DNA of 49,287 bases, taken from NCBI RefSeq assembly GCF_003382685.1, contig NZ_KZ859511.1, positions 1 to 49,287 of the forward strand, in the 5' to 3' direction. This DNA comes from Halorussus litoreus (GTDB taxonomy: Archaea > Halobacteriota > Halobacteria > Halobacteriales > Haladaptataceae). The notes beneath the pieces were generated by a model. It did no database searches. It was given only the letters and a program-made list of their open reading frames with translations, and was not told the DNA's origin. This document shows, in pieces, positions 10,346 through 17,866 of the stretch; the stretch's first letter is position 1, and each line of letters starts with the position of its first letter. Position numbers and translations under genes: made by a program.

Positions 10346-10686
10346 CGAAAATTCGTTCTCCTCTGGCTAGCATTCGCAAGCGAGCGGTTCGGAGAACCCG
10401 CGCGCAGCGATTCGCCGCGAGCGAACGAACGTGAGCGAGCGGCCCAAGGGAGGACCAACGGGACGACCGCAGTGTTTTTGGTCGAGCTTTTGCCAGCGAA
10501 GGAGAGGCGAGCGAACAGCTCGCCTCGACTGAGTGCAGCAAAAGGTCGTAGTGCGCGGGACCGGATTTGAACCGGAGCAAGACGGTCCGGGATGCTCGCT
10601 TCGCTGCGCTTCCGGGCTGCGACGTGCAGGGTTCAAATCCGTCCTGCTCTCTCACTCGTTTTCTCGCTCCGCTCGAAAATTCGTTC
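10346..10686. repeat. tRNA-Leu-derived repeat element next to the tRNA gene
   Basis: This segment is bracketed by a perfect 13-base direct repeat, CGAAAATTCGTTC, at 10346-10358 and 10674-10686. Inside it, 10550-10575 copies the 3' end of the neighbouring tRNA-Leu gene (acceptor and T arm plus two flanking bases, 26 of 26 identical to 10687-10712). A second T-arm-like block (GGTTCAAATCC) lies at 10630-10640 in the other orientation. The rest is low-coding, with internal inverted repeats such as GAGGCGAGC with GCTCGCCTC around 10504-10525. The pattern looks like scars of integration at a tRNA 3' end or a tRNA-derived mobile repeat. No integrase gene is nearby. Confidence 0.65.
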
Positions 10687-10688
10687 AG

Positions 10689-10773
10689 TGCGCGGGACCG
10701 GATTTGAACCGGCGGACCCCTACGGGATAGCGTCCTAAGCGCTACGCCGTTGGCCTGGCTTGGCAACCCGCGC
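10689..10773 (-). tRNA. tRNA-Leu, anticodon UAG
   Basis: The minus strand folds as an 85-nucleotide class II tRNA. The acceptor stem is GCGCGGG/CCCGCGC with discriminator A. The anticodon stem is TAGCG/CGCTA around loop CTTAGGA (anticodon UAG, reading CUA-type Leu codons), followed by a long variable arm and T arm CCGG-TTCAAAT-CCGG. CCA is not encoded, and no intron is visible. Its 3' end is duplicated 137 bases downstream, as described for the flanking repeat. Confidence 0.95.
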
Positions 10774-10874
10774 CCACCTGCCAGTTCCGCCGAGGGCGAC
10801 AAGAAACTGTCGTTCCGACCCGACTCGCTGGGGGTCCCGCCGGGCTTAAGACGGTGCCCTCACAAGGACTCGGC

Positions 10875-11204
10875 GTGTATCGAGCCCGCGATCAGGTCGA
10901 GAACGAGCGCTGGCTCGCCGAACTCCAGCAGGCCGCCGACCGGCTGGAACTCGCGACCGAGGCCCGCTCGCGCGCGACCGACCTGTTCCTCTCGACCGTC
11001 TCGGAGTGGGACGACCCGAGCGAGCGGGACGCCGACTCCCGGTTGGCGGTCGTCGCGGCCAGCCTCTACGCCGGCGCGCTCATCGAGGGCGACCAGCGCT
11101 CCCAGAGCGAGGTCGCCGACGCGGCGGGGGTCGCGCGGTTGACGGTCCAACAGCGCTGGAAGGATCTGCTCGACGAGGCCGGGCTCGAACCGCCGTCGTG
11201 GTGA
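10875..11204 (+). CDS. TFIIB-like cyclin-fold protein
   Basis: A 109-residue protein that looks like a single cyclin repeat of transcription factor B (residues 5-100: ENERWLAELQQAADRLEL, then AASLYAGALIEGD, then VADAAGVARLTVQQRWKDLLDEAGL). The last part resembles the recognition helices of TFB. It lacks the zinc ribbon and second repeat, so it is not a full initiation factor; it could modulate transcription or be a repurposed DNA-binding protein. The GTG at 10875 was chosen because a CTTAAG TATA-like element (10846-10851) lies about 26 bases upstream. An earlier GTG at 10854 would add seven residues. Confidence 0.75.
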   Translation: MYRARDQVENERWLAELQQAADRLELATEARSRATDLFLSTVSEWDDPSERDADSRLAVVAASLYAGALIEGDQRSQSEVADAAGVARLTVQQRWKDLLDEAGLEPPSW

Positions 11205-11264
11205 CCGAGTAGTTTCCTCCGTAAGAGCTACCACGGGAGCGGTCCGTGGTTTCGACCACATCTC

Positions 11265-12179
11265 GTGCTCACGAACGCCGCGCTGCGCGCCGGCCGAGGC
11301 GTCGGAGTCACCGAACTGCTGACGAACCACGGGGAGTGGCTACTCGTCGTGCTGTTCGGGCTGGTGACCCAACTCGGCGACGTCTGGTTCCTCTTCGTCC
11401 TCGGCGGCGTGCTCTACGTCGGCGGCGAGTTCGTGCCGCGCTGGGGCGTGAGTCGGCGACAGGGCCTGTTCGTCCTCTCGCTCGTGCTCACCTACGTCGC
11501 GCTCATCGGCGTCCTCAAGCACGTCTTTCTGCTCCCGCGACCGTCCGGTGCCGGCCAAGCGCCTGCGCTGGAGGCCGTTCCCCGGGCGCTCGCGGCGCTG
11601 TTAGAGAACGCGACCACCGCGGAAGGCCCGGGCTTTCCCAGCGGTCACGCGCTCGGGACGACGATGGTGTGGGGCGGCTTCGCGCTCGTCCTCGACCGCG
11701 GGACGGCCCGCGCCCGGTTCGGCGTCGCCGCCGCGGTCGTCGCACTCGTCTCGCTCTCGCGGCTCGTCCTCGGGGTCCACTACGCGGTCGACGTTATCGT
11801 CGGCGCGGCGCTCGGCGCGGTGACCCTCCTCGCGCTCTACCGGTTCTCCGACGGCGCAACCGACCCCGGGCGCGTGCTGGGCGTCGCGGTCGCCGTCGGG
11901 CTGCTCGGACTGCTCGTGAGCCTCAGCTTCGACAGCGTGGCCGCCATCGGCGGCGCGCTCGGCGGCTGGCTCGCGTGGCGTACGGTCGGCGACGGGATTC
12001 CCGCGCAGCCGTCGAGCCACCGGGAGGTAGCGCTCGGCCTCGCCATCTTCGGAGCCGCGGGCGCGCTCTTCGCCGTGGTGTACGCGGTCGAGCCGTCCTA
12101 CCCGGCGACGTTCCTCGGCACCGCGCTCACCGGGGCTGGCGTCGTCGCCGCGCCATCGCTCGGCGAGCGATTGGGTTGA
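11265..12179 (+). CDS. PAP2-family membrane phosphatase
   Basis: A 304-residue membrane phosphatase of the PAP2 superfamily. The three active-site motifs are visible: KHVFLLPRP, PSGHA, and SRLVLGVHYAVDV with the nucleophilic His region. About eight hydrophobic helices surround them, with the active site facing outside. Likely substrates are lipid phosphates or isoprenyl diphosphates. The C-terminal 100 residues add further membrane helices beyond the core fold. The start is a GTG; a second GTG at residue 15 is a possible alternative. It ends 52 bases before the convergent coaD gene. Confidence 0.87.
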   Translation: MLTNAALRAGRGVGVTELLTNHGEWLLVVLFGLVTQLGDVWFLFVLGGVLYVGGEFVPRWGVSRRQGLFVLSLVLTYVALIGVLKHVFLLPRPSGAGQAPALEAVPRALAALLENATTAEGPGFPSGHALGTTMVWGGFALVLDRGTARARFGVAAAVVALVSLSRLVLGVHYAVDVIVGAALGAVTLLALYRFSDGATDPGRVLGVAVAVGLLGLLVSLSFDSVAAIGGALGGWLAWRTVGDGIPAQPSSHREVALGLAIFGAAGALFAVVYAVEPSYPATFLGTALTGAGVVAAPSLGERLG

Positions 12180-12231
12180 TCGGGAACGAAGTTCGACCGA
12201 GTGACGAAGTCCGACCCAATTGCGAGAACAG

Positions 12232-12765
12232 TTACGCGCGCTCGGCGTCCTGGCCGTCGCGTTCGGCGTTCTGGTCGTCACGTTCGGCGTCCCGGCCGTC
12301 ACGCTCGGGCGTGAGTCGGCCGTGTTCGTCGATCTCGCCCCGAACGATGCGGGTGCTGGAGATGATGTCGCCGTCCTCGGCGTGGACGTGCGGGACGATC
12401 TCGATTTCGAGCGGGTCGAGATCGCGGTCCGCGCGGATGTCGTTGATACGTTCCGCACCGTCTCTCGTCTCGGGCGAGACCACCAGCGCGTCGAACTGGG
12501 GCTCGGTGGCGATGCCGGTCGGTTCGGTCAGTTCGCGGACCTCGAACGCCCGGCCGTACTCGTCGGCCAAAGTCGTGAGTTCGTCTTCGAGGTCCGCCTG
12601 ACGCTCGTCGAACGGGCGGACGTACCGGTCCTCGTGGCGGGTCTTCGGCGCGAGTTCGTCGCTCGTGAGCCCGACCGTCACGTCGCCCAGCTCGAACGCA
12701 CGCTCGAACAGCGCGCGATGTCCGTCGTGGACCGGATCGAAGGTCCCGCCCAGGGCAACCTTCAT
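12232..12765 (-). CDS. coaD: Phosphopantetheine adenylyltransferase, archaeal type
   Basis: A 177-residue nucleotidyltransferase of the cytidylyltransferase-like fold. It starts MKVALGGTFDPVHDGHRALF with the ATP-binding HxGH motif (HDGH), and ends its catalytic part with DIISSTRIVRGEIDEHG, the ISSTRI signature of archaeal PPAT. It joins 4'-phosphopantetheine to ATP in coenzyme A synthesis. After about residue 150 the protein runs into a low-complexity tail of Glu-Arg-Asp repeats (units like DAERDDQN) encoded by imperfect 12-15 base repeats at about 12237-12305; this tail is probably not needed for catalysis. Confidence 0.9.
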   Translation of the reverse strand: MKVALGGTFDPVHDGHRALFERAFELGDVTVGLTSDELAPKTRHEDRYVRPFDERQADLEDELTTLADEYGRAFEVRELTEPTGIATEPQFDALVVSPETRDGAERINDIRADRDLDPLEIEIVPHVHAEDGDIISSTRIVRGEIDEHGRLTPERDGRDAERDDQNAERDGQDAERA

Positions 12766-12816
12766 ACCCCCGCGAAGGGCACCCCGAGGCTTAGTGGCTT
12801 CGGAATAGTGACCGAA

Positions 12817-13614
12817 CTACGCCCCGTCGACCGACTCGTCGTCGGCCGAATCGTCGAAGTCGCCCGGCTCGTCAACGCCGGCCGACTCGCCGCCCTCCGT
12901 CGGGTCGCGCTCCTCGTCCTCGACGCTGATGCTCACCGGTTCGGTCGACTCGCCGGAATCCTTGCCGAGTTCGCTCGTCTCGTCGGTTCCGATGTGGTCG
13001 TCGAGGTTGAACACGGTGTTGAGCTCGTCCTGGATCTGCCCAACGATGCCCGAGACGAGGTCACTCGGCGCGATGGCGGTGTACTCGTACGGGTTGTTGC
13101 CCGCGCCCTCGCTCTCGCGCTTGCGGCGCTCGACCGTCTCCTCCTCGTGGAGTTCCGCGAGCGATTCGCGGACCGTACTCGGGTAGAGGCCGGTCCCCTC
13201 GGCGATCTCCTCGCTGGTGCTGCGGGGATGCTGGCGGAGATAGACGTAGATGCGGGCCCGCGTCTCGGTGTCAAGTACCCACGACAGCAGGTCGACGATG
13301 CCGTCGTCGAACTGGTCGACCGCGCGGTCGGCCTCCTCTTCGAGGCGCTCGCGCCCCTTGGCGAGGCGTTCGGAGCCCGTCTCCTCGCCGTCTGCTTCCT
13401 CGCCGCTCGCGATTTCCTCCTCGAAGGCGACCGTCTCCTCGCCAGTCGTCTCGTCCTCGACCGTCACCTCCTCGGTCACGTCGCCCTCTTCGTCGACTTC
13501 GAGTTCCTCTTCGACTTTCACGTCGTCGTCGACGTCGTCGATCTCGGTTTCCTCGACGGCGTCCTCGTCCACGTTCACCGCTGGTCGGTCGTCGTCTGCA
13601 TTCTCCCCGGACAT
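12817..13614 (-). CDS. Winged-helix DNA-binding protein with long acidic N-terminus
   Basis: A 265-residue protein. Residues 1-95 are very acidic and probably disordered (runs of Glu/Asp/Val). Residues 105-180 form a winged helix: DTETRARIYVYLRQHPRSTSEEIAEGTGLYPSTVRESLAELHEEETVERRKR, quoted here only as a region, is arranged as helix-turn-helix plus wing. The last 70 residues are acidic again. It fits the haloarchaeal ArsR/TrmB-like single-domain regulators; the target is unknown. Next downstream is coaD. The start ATG at 13614 is the only good one. Confidence 0.75.
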   Translation of the reverse strand: MSGENADDDRPAVNVDEDAVEETEIDDVDDDVKVEEELEVDEEGDVTEEVTVEDETTGEETVAFEEEIASGEEADGEETGSERLAKGRERLEEEADRAVDQFDDGIVDLLSWVLDTETRARIYVYLRQHPRSTSEEIAEGTGLYPSTVRESLAELHEEETVERRKRESEGAGNNPYEYTAIAPSDLVSGIVGQIQDELNTVFNLDDHIGTDETSELGKDSGESTEPVSISVEDEERDPTEGGESAGVDEPGDFDDSADDESVDGA

Positions 13615-13734
13615 GTCCTTTCAACGAGGACAAAAGCCGCCGACGCGTAAAAACCTTGCTTACGGGCGGTGCTTCCCGGGTTCTCGGCGTCGGTCCGAAA
13701 TTTGTGTAACGTTCGATCCCCTGCCGCCAACTAC

Positions 13735-13856
13735 GGGGGGGGGCGCCCCCCCCCCCCCCGCGCGCCCGGCGCGCGCGCGCCGGCGCGCCCCCACGACCTG
13801 AATTCCGTCAAGCACCAGCGATTCGACCTACGTTCCGTCAAGCACCAGCGATTCGA
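13735..13856. repeat. G/C homopolymer tract followed by a duplicated gshA 3' end
   Basis: Bases 13735-13743 are nine G, and 13746-13759 are fourteen C. A CG-only tract follows to about 13792, with no A or T for more than 55 bases. Immediately after, a 24-base block TTCCGTCAAGCACCAGCGAT plus TCGA occurs twice, at 13803-13826 and 13833-13856 (period 30). The second copy encodes the last residues of GshA and the first lies beyond its stop. Either a local duplication or an assembly error at a hard-to-sequence tract could explain this. Confidence 0.7.
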
Positions 13857-14910
13857 ACAGCGCTTCGACGCCCTCCTCCTCTCGGAGTCGTCGCTGTCGG
13901 GCCGCGCCGCTCTCCGCGTCGTAGATGTCCCGGATGCCCGAGACGCCGAGGCGCTCGCACTCGCGGTCGACCACCTCGCCGAGGTCCACTTCGCCGTCGC
14001 GGTCTCGGCGGACGAAGGCGGCGTCGTGGCCGTACCGCATCGCGCGCCACTTGTTCTCGTCGAGGAGTTCCCGGCGGTGGCGATACCCGTCCTCGCTGTC
14101 CTCGTACCGCGCGGCGAGGTCCTCGACCAGTGCGTGGGCGTACTCCACGAACGCCAGCACGCGCTCGGGGTCGGCCTGTCCGTCGGGCGTTCGGACCTCG
14201 ACCGTTCCGATGCCGGTGTGGGGTCGCACGTCGTACCAGAGTTCGCCGCGGTCGTTGATGGAGTCCGAGCGGAGCATCGTCTCCTCGAACGCTGCGAACG
14301 CCTCGTAGGAGTCGAAGTCGGTCGGCATCCCGGTGTTGGGCAGCCCCTCGAATATCTTCGCGCGGGCCGACTGGAGCCCGGTGTCGAAGCCGTTCCAGTA
14401 CGGCGAGTTGGCCGACAGCGCGAGCATCACGGGGAGGTACCACCGGATCTCGTTAGCGATCCAGACGGCCTTGTCGGCGTCGTCGACGCCCACGTGGACG
14501 TGGAGCCCCGCGGTCGTGTTCCGATGCTGTGGATACTGGATGCGGTCGAGTTGGGCGCGGTAGCGTTCCTTCTCGGCGTGTTCGAGTTCGCGCCACTTCG
14601 CACCCGGATGGAGGCCCGCCGCAGCGATGCGATACCCGGCCGAACTCGCGTGGTCGGCCAACGCGTCTCTGACTGCGAGGAGTTCCTCGTTCGCGTTCCC
14701 GAGCCGGTCTATCTTCCGGGTTTGGGTCTCGATGACGCACTTGAACAGCTCGTGGTCGAGCCGCCCCTCCAGCAGTTCGGGTGGCTCGCGCTCGTAGACG
14801 AGTTCGTCGGTTCCGGACGTCGGACGGCCCCGCTCGTCCACGACGTAGAACTCCTCTTCGATGCCCAGCGTCCCCATCTCCGCGAAGCTCTCGGCGGAAC
14901 CGGAGTCCAT
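13828..14910 (-). CDS. gshA: Glutamate--cysteine ligase GshA
   Basis: A 360-residue member of the carboxylate-amine ligase (GCS2) family. It opens with [19 protein letters not shown] (residues 12-30), the Mg/ATP-binding strand with the Glu triplet, and contains [13 protein letters not shown] and [16 protein letters not shown]. It joins glutamate and cysteine with ATP to make gamma-glutamylcysteine, the main low-molecular thiol of many haloarchaea. A perfect TATA (TATAAATA read on plus, 14935-14942) lies 25-32 bases before ATG 14910, supporting that start and a leaderless mRNA. Its C-terminal codons are duplicated just beyond the stop. Confidence 0.92.
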   Translation of the reverse strand: MDSGSAESFAEMGTLGIEEEFYVVDERGRPTSGTDELVYEREPPELLEGRLDHELFKCVIETQTRKIDRLGNANEELLAVRDALADHASSAGYRIAAAGLHPGAKWRELEHAEKERYRAQLDRIQYPQHRNTTAGLHVHVGVDDADKAVWIANEIRWYLPVMLALSANSPYWNGFDTGLQSARAKIFEGLPNTGMPTDFDSYEAFAAFEETMLRSDSINDRGELWYDVRPHTGIGTVEVRTPDGQADPERVLAFVEYAHALVEDLAARYEDSEDGYRHRRELLDENKWRAMRYGHDAAFVRRDRDGEVDLGEVVDRECERLGVSGIRDIYDAESGAARQRRLREEEGVEALFESLVLDGT

Positions 14911-14934
14911 TTTTCGGAGCTTCGGAACCCGCCG

Positions 14935-14942
14935 TATAAATA
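14935..14942 (-). promoter_or_regulatory. TATA box of gshA
   Basis: TATTTATA on the minus strand, centred about 28 bases before the gshA ATG at 14910. The spacing predicts transcription starting at or next to the start codon. Confidence 0.7.
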
Positions 14943-15014
14943 GTTCCGAACCCGGCGAGACCGGGCGGGAGGTCGTCGGGCAGTTGTCGGGCTGTTACGT
15001 CGACGCTTCCGGAT

Positions 15015-15650
15015 TCATCGCGGCCGAGCCACCACGCCGAGGTGGTCGTCGTGGTACGGCTCCAGCCGCCCGGTGTCCAGGATCTCGTAGGCCTCCCGGA
15101 GGTCGTCGAGCGCGTCCTCGAACACCGCCTCAGGTTCGCGGGTCACGTCCTCACTCCGGGCCTTGATAGCCGCGAGCAGCCGGCCGTCGTCGCCGAGGAA
15201 CCGTCGGTTCTCGACCGCGACGCGGGCCTGCCCTTGGGTCGCCACGTCCTGTACGATGGCGTCGACGTTCGCCTCGACCACGTGGCCGTACGTCTCGGGC
15301 TTGCGGGCGTCCTTCAGCAGAGGAATCAGATTCTCGCGTCCCGCCGCGACCCCGACCAGATCTCGGACCGGCCGGGGCGCGAACTCCACGGCGTACGTCG
15401 GCCCGGCGAAGTCCGCGACGTGGCTGACCGTCGTTCCACTCGCGGCACCGAGATAGAGGACGGTCTCGCCGCCCGAGAGCCCGAGGTCGAGGTCGTTTTC
15501 GAGCATCGCGCCGAGCTTCGACCGGCCGGCGTCCCACACTCGCCAGTCGCCGTCGGTGGGTTCGCCGTACACCGGCGTTCCTCGCGTCGCCAGTCGCTCG
15601 CTGCCGTCGAAGGTGCGGCGGGTGACGCCGTTCGGAAGTTGGTTCGTCAT
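15015..15650 (-). CDS. flpA: Fibrillarin-like rRNA/tRNA 2'-O-methyltransferase
   Basis: A 211-residue archaeal fibrillarin. Characteristic segments are the N-terminal sheet (GSERLATRGTPVYGE), WDAGRSKLGAML, motif I VLYLGAASGTTVSHVADF, YAVEFAPRPVRDL and the region DARKPETYGHVVEANVDAIVQDV. It methylates ribose 2'-OH at sites chosen by C/D box guide RNAs, together with Nop5 and L7Ae. Its ATG at 15650 overlaps the nop5 stop (ATGA), so the two subunits are translated from one message. The length is normal for the family. Confidence 0.95.
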   Translation of the reverse strand: MTNQLPNGVTRRTFDGSERLATRGTPVYGEPTDGDWRVWDAGRSKLGAMLENDLDLGLSGGETVLYLGAASGTTVSHVADFAGPTYAVEFAPRPVRDLVGVAAGRENLIPLLKDARKPETYGHVVEANVDAIVQDVATQGQARVAVENRRFLGDDGRLLAAIKARSEDVTREPEAVFEDALDDLREAYEILDTGRLEPYHDDHLGVVARPR

Positions 15651-16537
15651 TCCTCGTCACCTCCGCCGTTCGCTGTGGCTCCGTCGTCGACGGCCTCGCC
15701 TTTGGCCCGGATGCGTTCGATGCGCTCGCGCAACTCCTCGTCGAGTTCCGGCTTGCGCTCGCCGGAATAGTAGTCGATGCGCGCCGCGATGGCCAGCTTC
15801 CCGGCGAGAGTGCGAGCGGCCGATCCGCGTTTCTCCGGGCGGGTCCCGCGGACGTACTCGTGGGTGAAGATGACCCCGTGCTTGGGCGAGGGCGCGCGCC
15901 CCCGGAGGTGAGCGAACAGCGCGTCCTCCGCGCCGAGGACCTGCACGGTCCCGGAGGGCTTTTTCGCCAGTGAGTCGAGGCCGCCAGCGAGCGAGACGAG
16001 TCGTGCGGCGAGCGTCGGCCCGGCCATCGCGGCGAGGTTGGGCGCGACCTCGGGCGTCTCGCGTTCGACGAACGACCGGAGCTGGTCGGCCTCGTCGGCG
16101 AGGTTGGCGGTCCGGCGCGCGAGCGAGACGAGTCGCTCGTCGGTCGGCGATTCGGGGTCGCGCTCGGCGAGTTCCCGGGCGTAGTCGACTCCGGTTCCGG
16201 CGTCGGGGTAGCGGCTCCCGGCCCACTCGGCGACGCGCTCGGCGAGTTCGTTGGCGCGCTCGGTGAGGTCGTCCATCGCCCGGACGGCGTGGACCAGCTG
16301 CTGGTCGTCGGCCCGCTCGCGCTCGGCCGCGGCCTCGCGCGCGGCTCGGACAGCGGCGTCGTGGAGCGCAGCGTAGTAGTCGTCCTCGTCGTCGGCGAAT
16401 CCCGCCTCGACGGCCAGTCGTGGCCAGTCGTTGGGAGCGTCGGCGCGGCCCTCTCGGATCCGGCTCGCGCCCGCCTCGACGTCGTCCCGTTCGACGCCCG
16501 CGAACCAGCCGGTCGAGCGGACACCTTCGTCGGTCAT
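15647..16537 (-). CDS. Nop5/Nop56/Nop58 C/D box RNP core protein
   Basis: A 296-residue Nop5. The N-terminal domain binds fibrillarin, a Glu/Arg/Ala-rich coiled coil follows (about 75-150), and the Nop domain holds PNLAAMAGPTLAARLVSLAG and VLGAEDALFAHLRG plus PSPKHGVIFTHEYV. It is shorter than many archaeal homologues (350-420), mainly because the N-terminal domain is abbreviated, a known haloarchaeal feature. It bridges fibrillarin to the L7Ae-bound guide RNA. A GTTTAAAC TATA element sits 24-31 bases upstream of its ATG. Confidence 0.93.
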   Translation of the reverse strand: MTDEGVRSTGWFAGVERDDVEAGASRIREGRADAPNDWPRLAVEAGFADDEDDYYAALHDAAVRAAREAAAERERADDQQLVHAVRAMDDLTERANELAERVAEWAGSRYPDAGTGVDYARELAERDPESPTDERLVSLARRTANLADEADQLRSFVERETPEVAPNLAAMAGPTLAARLVSLAGGLDSLAKKPSGTVQVLGAEDALFAHLRGRAPSPKHGVIFTHEYVRGTRPEKRGSAARTLAGKLAIAARIDYYSGERKPELDEELRERIERIRAKGEAVDDGATANGGGDEE

Positions 16538-16560
16538 ACCCGGTGCTTGCGCGTCATCGC

Positions 16561-16568
16561 GTTTAAAC
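16561..16568 (-). promoter_or_regulatory. TATA box of the nop5-flpA operon
   Basis: The palindromic GTTTAAAC lies 24-31 bases before the ATG at 16537, the expected place for a leaderless haloarchaeal transcript. Confidence 0.65.
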
Positions 16569-16675
16569 CTACGTCACTGGACTCGTCGGCACGGGGTTTC
16601 GGTGGTTGGTTCGGGTCGGTGGAGCAGGGTTCACGAGTCAGTCGGCGCGCGCTAACCTTGTCCCTCCTCACGGCA

Positions 16676-16854
16676 GCACTCGCTCGTTTTCCCTTCCACC
16701 CCGGCGCGTGCTGGCGCGACCTTGTGTCGCGCCAAAACGCGCGAGGGCTGAGCATCGCAGGCCGAAGGCCGAGAAGCGCAAGCGGTTGGGGAGGACGAGG
16801 TGCGGTGCTGTGCGGACGCGGTGCGGTCTCTCATATGCCTCGGCAGTAGCTAGC
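16676..16854 (+). repeat. Interspersed repeat, family B, copy 1
   Basis: This non-coding repeat of about 180 bases ends in CAGTAGCTAGC. Relatives lie at 39201-39418 (minus), 44500-44655 (plus) and 44685-44805 (minus). Its core is a hairpin: GCGCGT (16704-16709) pairs with ACGCGC (16737-16742), and TGGCGCGAC (16712-16720) pairs with GTCGCGCCA (16726-16734). The 3' part has GGGGAGGACGAGG and GCGGTGCTGTGCGG blocks. It fills most of the gap between nop5 and the thioesterase gene. No protein is credible here. Confidence 0.7.
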
Positions 16855-16948
16855 CCCTCCGTTCGAAGTAATTCGTAGAACGTTCTCACCCTCTGGTTTC
16901 GAGGGCTCCAATTTCGAGAGATTCGTATAACCGTCAGCAAAAAAGTAT

Positions 16949-16955
16949 CCTTAAG
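16949..16955 (+). promoter_or_regulatory. TATA element of the thioesterase gene
   Basis: CCTTAAG lies 26-32 bases before ATG 16981, fitting a leaderless transcript. Confidence 0.6.
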
Positions 16956-16980
16956 CCGGTCGCAACCACAACCAGAGAGC

Positions 16981-17385
16981 ATGGACGTCGAGAGCTTCTT
17001 CGAGGAGATGCCGTTCGCCGACCTGCTCGGGGTCGAAGTGACCACCGTCGAGGACGGCCACGCCGAGGGCCGGGTCGAGATGCGCGAGGAACTGTCGTGG
17101 AACGCCGACCGCATGATGGCCCACGGCGGGGTCACGTTCACCCTCGCGGACACCGTCGGCGGTGCCGCGCTCGTCTCGCTGGTCGACCAGCCGGTGCCGA
17201 CCATCGACATGCGCATCGACTACCTCGAAGCCGGGACCGGCGATCTCCGCGCGGAGGCCGACGTCGTCCGCTGCGGGAGCGACGTGGGCGTCGTGGACGT
17301 GGATGTTTACGCCGTGGAGGATGGGGACGATGACGACGACGCTGCACAGGTCGCGGACGCCCGCGGCGTGTACAAGACGGGGTAG
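16981..17385 (+). CDS. PaaI-like hotdog thioesterase
   Basis: A 134-residue hotdog-fold protein. The catalytic signature MMAHGGVTFTLADTVGG (residues 44-60) matches the PaaI/YdiI group, with the HGG turn and the Asp of the central helix. It probably hydrolyses an acyl-CoA or aryl-CoA thioester. PaaI-type enzymes rescue CoA from dead-end phenylacetate intermediates, and paaABCD lie 3.3 kb downstream, so that role is attractive but unproven. A short acidic insertion (GDDDDD) sits near the C-terminus. Confidence 0.85.
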   Translation: MDVESFFEEMPFADLLGVEVTTVEDGHAEGRVEMREELSWNADRMMAHGGVTFTLADTVGGAALVSLVDQPVPTIDMRIDYLEAGTGDLRAEADVVRCGSDVGVVDVDVYAVEDGDDDDDAAQVADARGVYKTG

Positions 17386-17422
17386 CGAAAGTCGGGGGAG
17401 CAGGGGTTCTGGGCCGTCCCGA

Positions 17423-17680
17423 TCACTCGAACGCCCGTAAGACGGCGTTTCCGACCAGCAGGACGATTGCGCAGCCGCCGGCGATGGCACCGATGGAACC
17501 CGCACTGAGCAGGAGGACGGCGAGCAGGAGCGCGATGAGTTCGAGCGTCTGGTGGATGTTCGAGAGCTGTGTCGCGACCATATCACTGTCGGTGGCCGCG
17601 GGCTCTGCGTTCGCCAGCGCACGCCCGGAGGCCGTGGTCGACCGTTCGGCGTCGTTCGACGGGCGTTCGGAATCGGACAT
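17423..17680 (-). CDS. Small two-helix membrane protein
   Basis: An 85-residue protein, not recognised. Residues 1-45 are polar (Ser/Ala/Asp) and residues 46-82 form two adjoining hydrophobic segments (LELIALLLAVLLLSAGSIGA and IAGGCAIVLLVGNAVL). It probably sits in the cytoplasmic membrane with its N-terminus inside. It is convergent with the thioesterase gene and divergent from ahcY. The start ATG at 17680 has no obvious alternative. Confidence 0.6.
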   Translation of the reverse strand: MSDSERPSNDAERSTTASGRALANAEPAATDSDMVATQLSNIHQTLELIALLLAVLLLSAGSIGAIAGGCAIVLLVGNAVLRAFE

Positions 17681-17757
17681 ACCGTCTCCGATTCAATGCG
17701 TCCACAAATGCGGTGCGGTTCCGGACGCAGTCAGGCGAGCGGCGTTCGCACCGCAAC

Positions 17758-17815
17758 CGATAGTTCGGCAGCGCCAAGAATCGATAGCTCAGCAGCGCCA
17801 CCAACAGATAGTTCC
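17758..17815. repeat. Short tandem repeat upstream of ahcY
   Basis: Two near-identical 19-base blocks, CGATAGTTCGGCAGCGCCA (17758-17776) and CGATAGCTCAGCAGCGCCA (17782-17800), plus a third partial copy AGATAGTTCC at 17806, have a 24-base period. They lie 20-80 bases upstream of the ahcY TATA element and could be protein-binding sites. Confidence 0.6.
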
Positions 17816-17835
17816 GGGACAACCCAACGTGCAAC

Positions 17836-17841
17836 ATTTAT
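17836..17841 (+). promoter_or_regulatory. TATA box of ahcY
   Basis: ATTTAT lies 26-31 bases before ATG 17867, which supports this start over the long open extension upstream. Confidence 0.65.
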
Positions 17842-17866
17842 CCAGTTCGGCCGCAATTGCTCCGGC

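Noticed and set aside
10551-10650. A possible second tRNA gene
   Set aside because: T-arm-like pieces are present in both orientations, but no anticodon arm or complete acceptor stem can be built; treated as tRNA-derived repeat.
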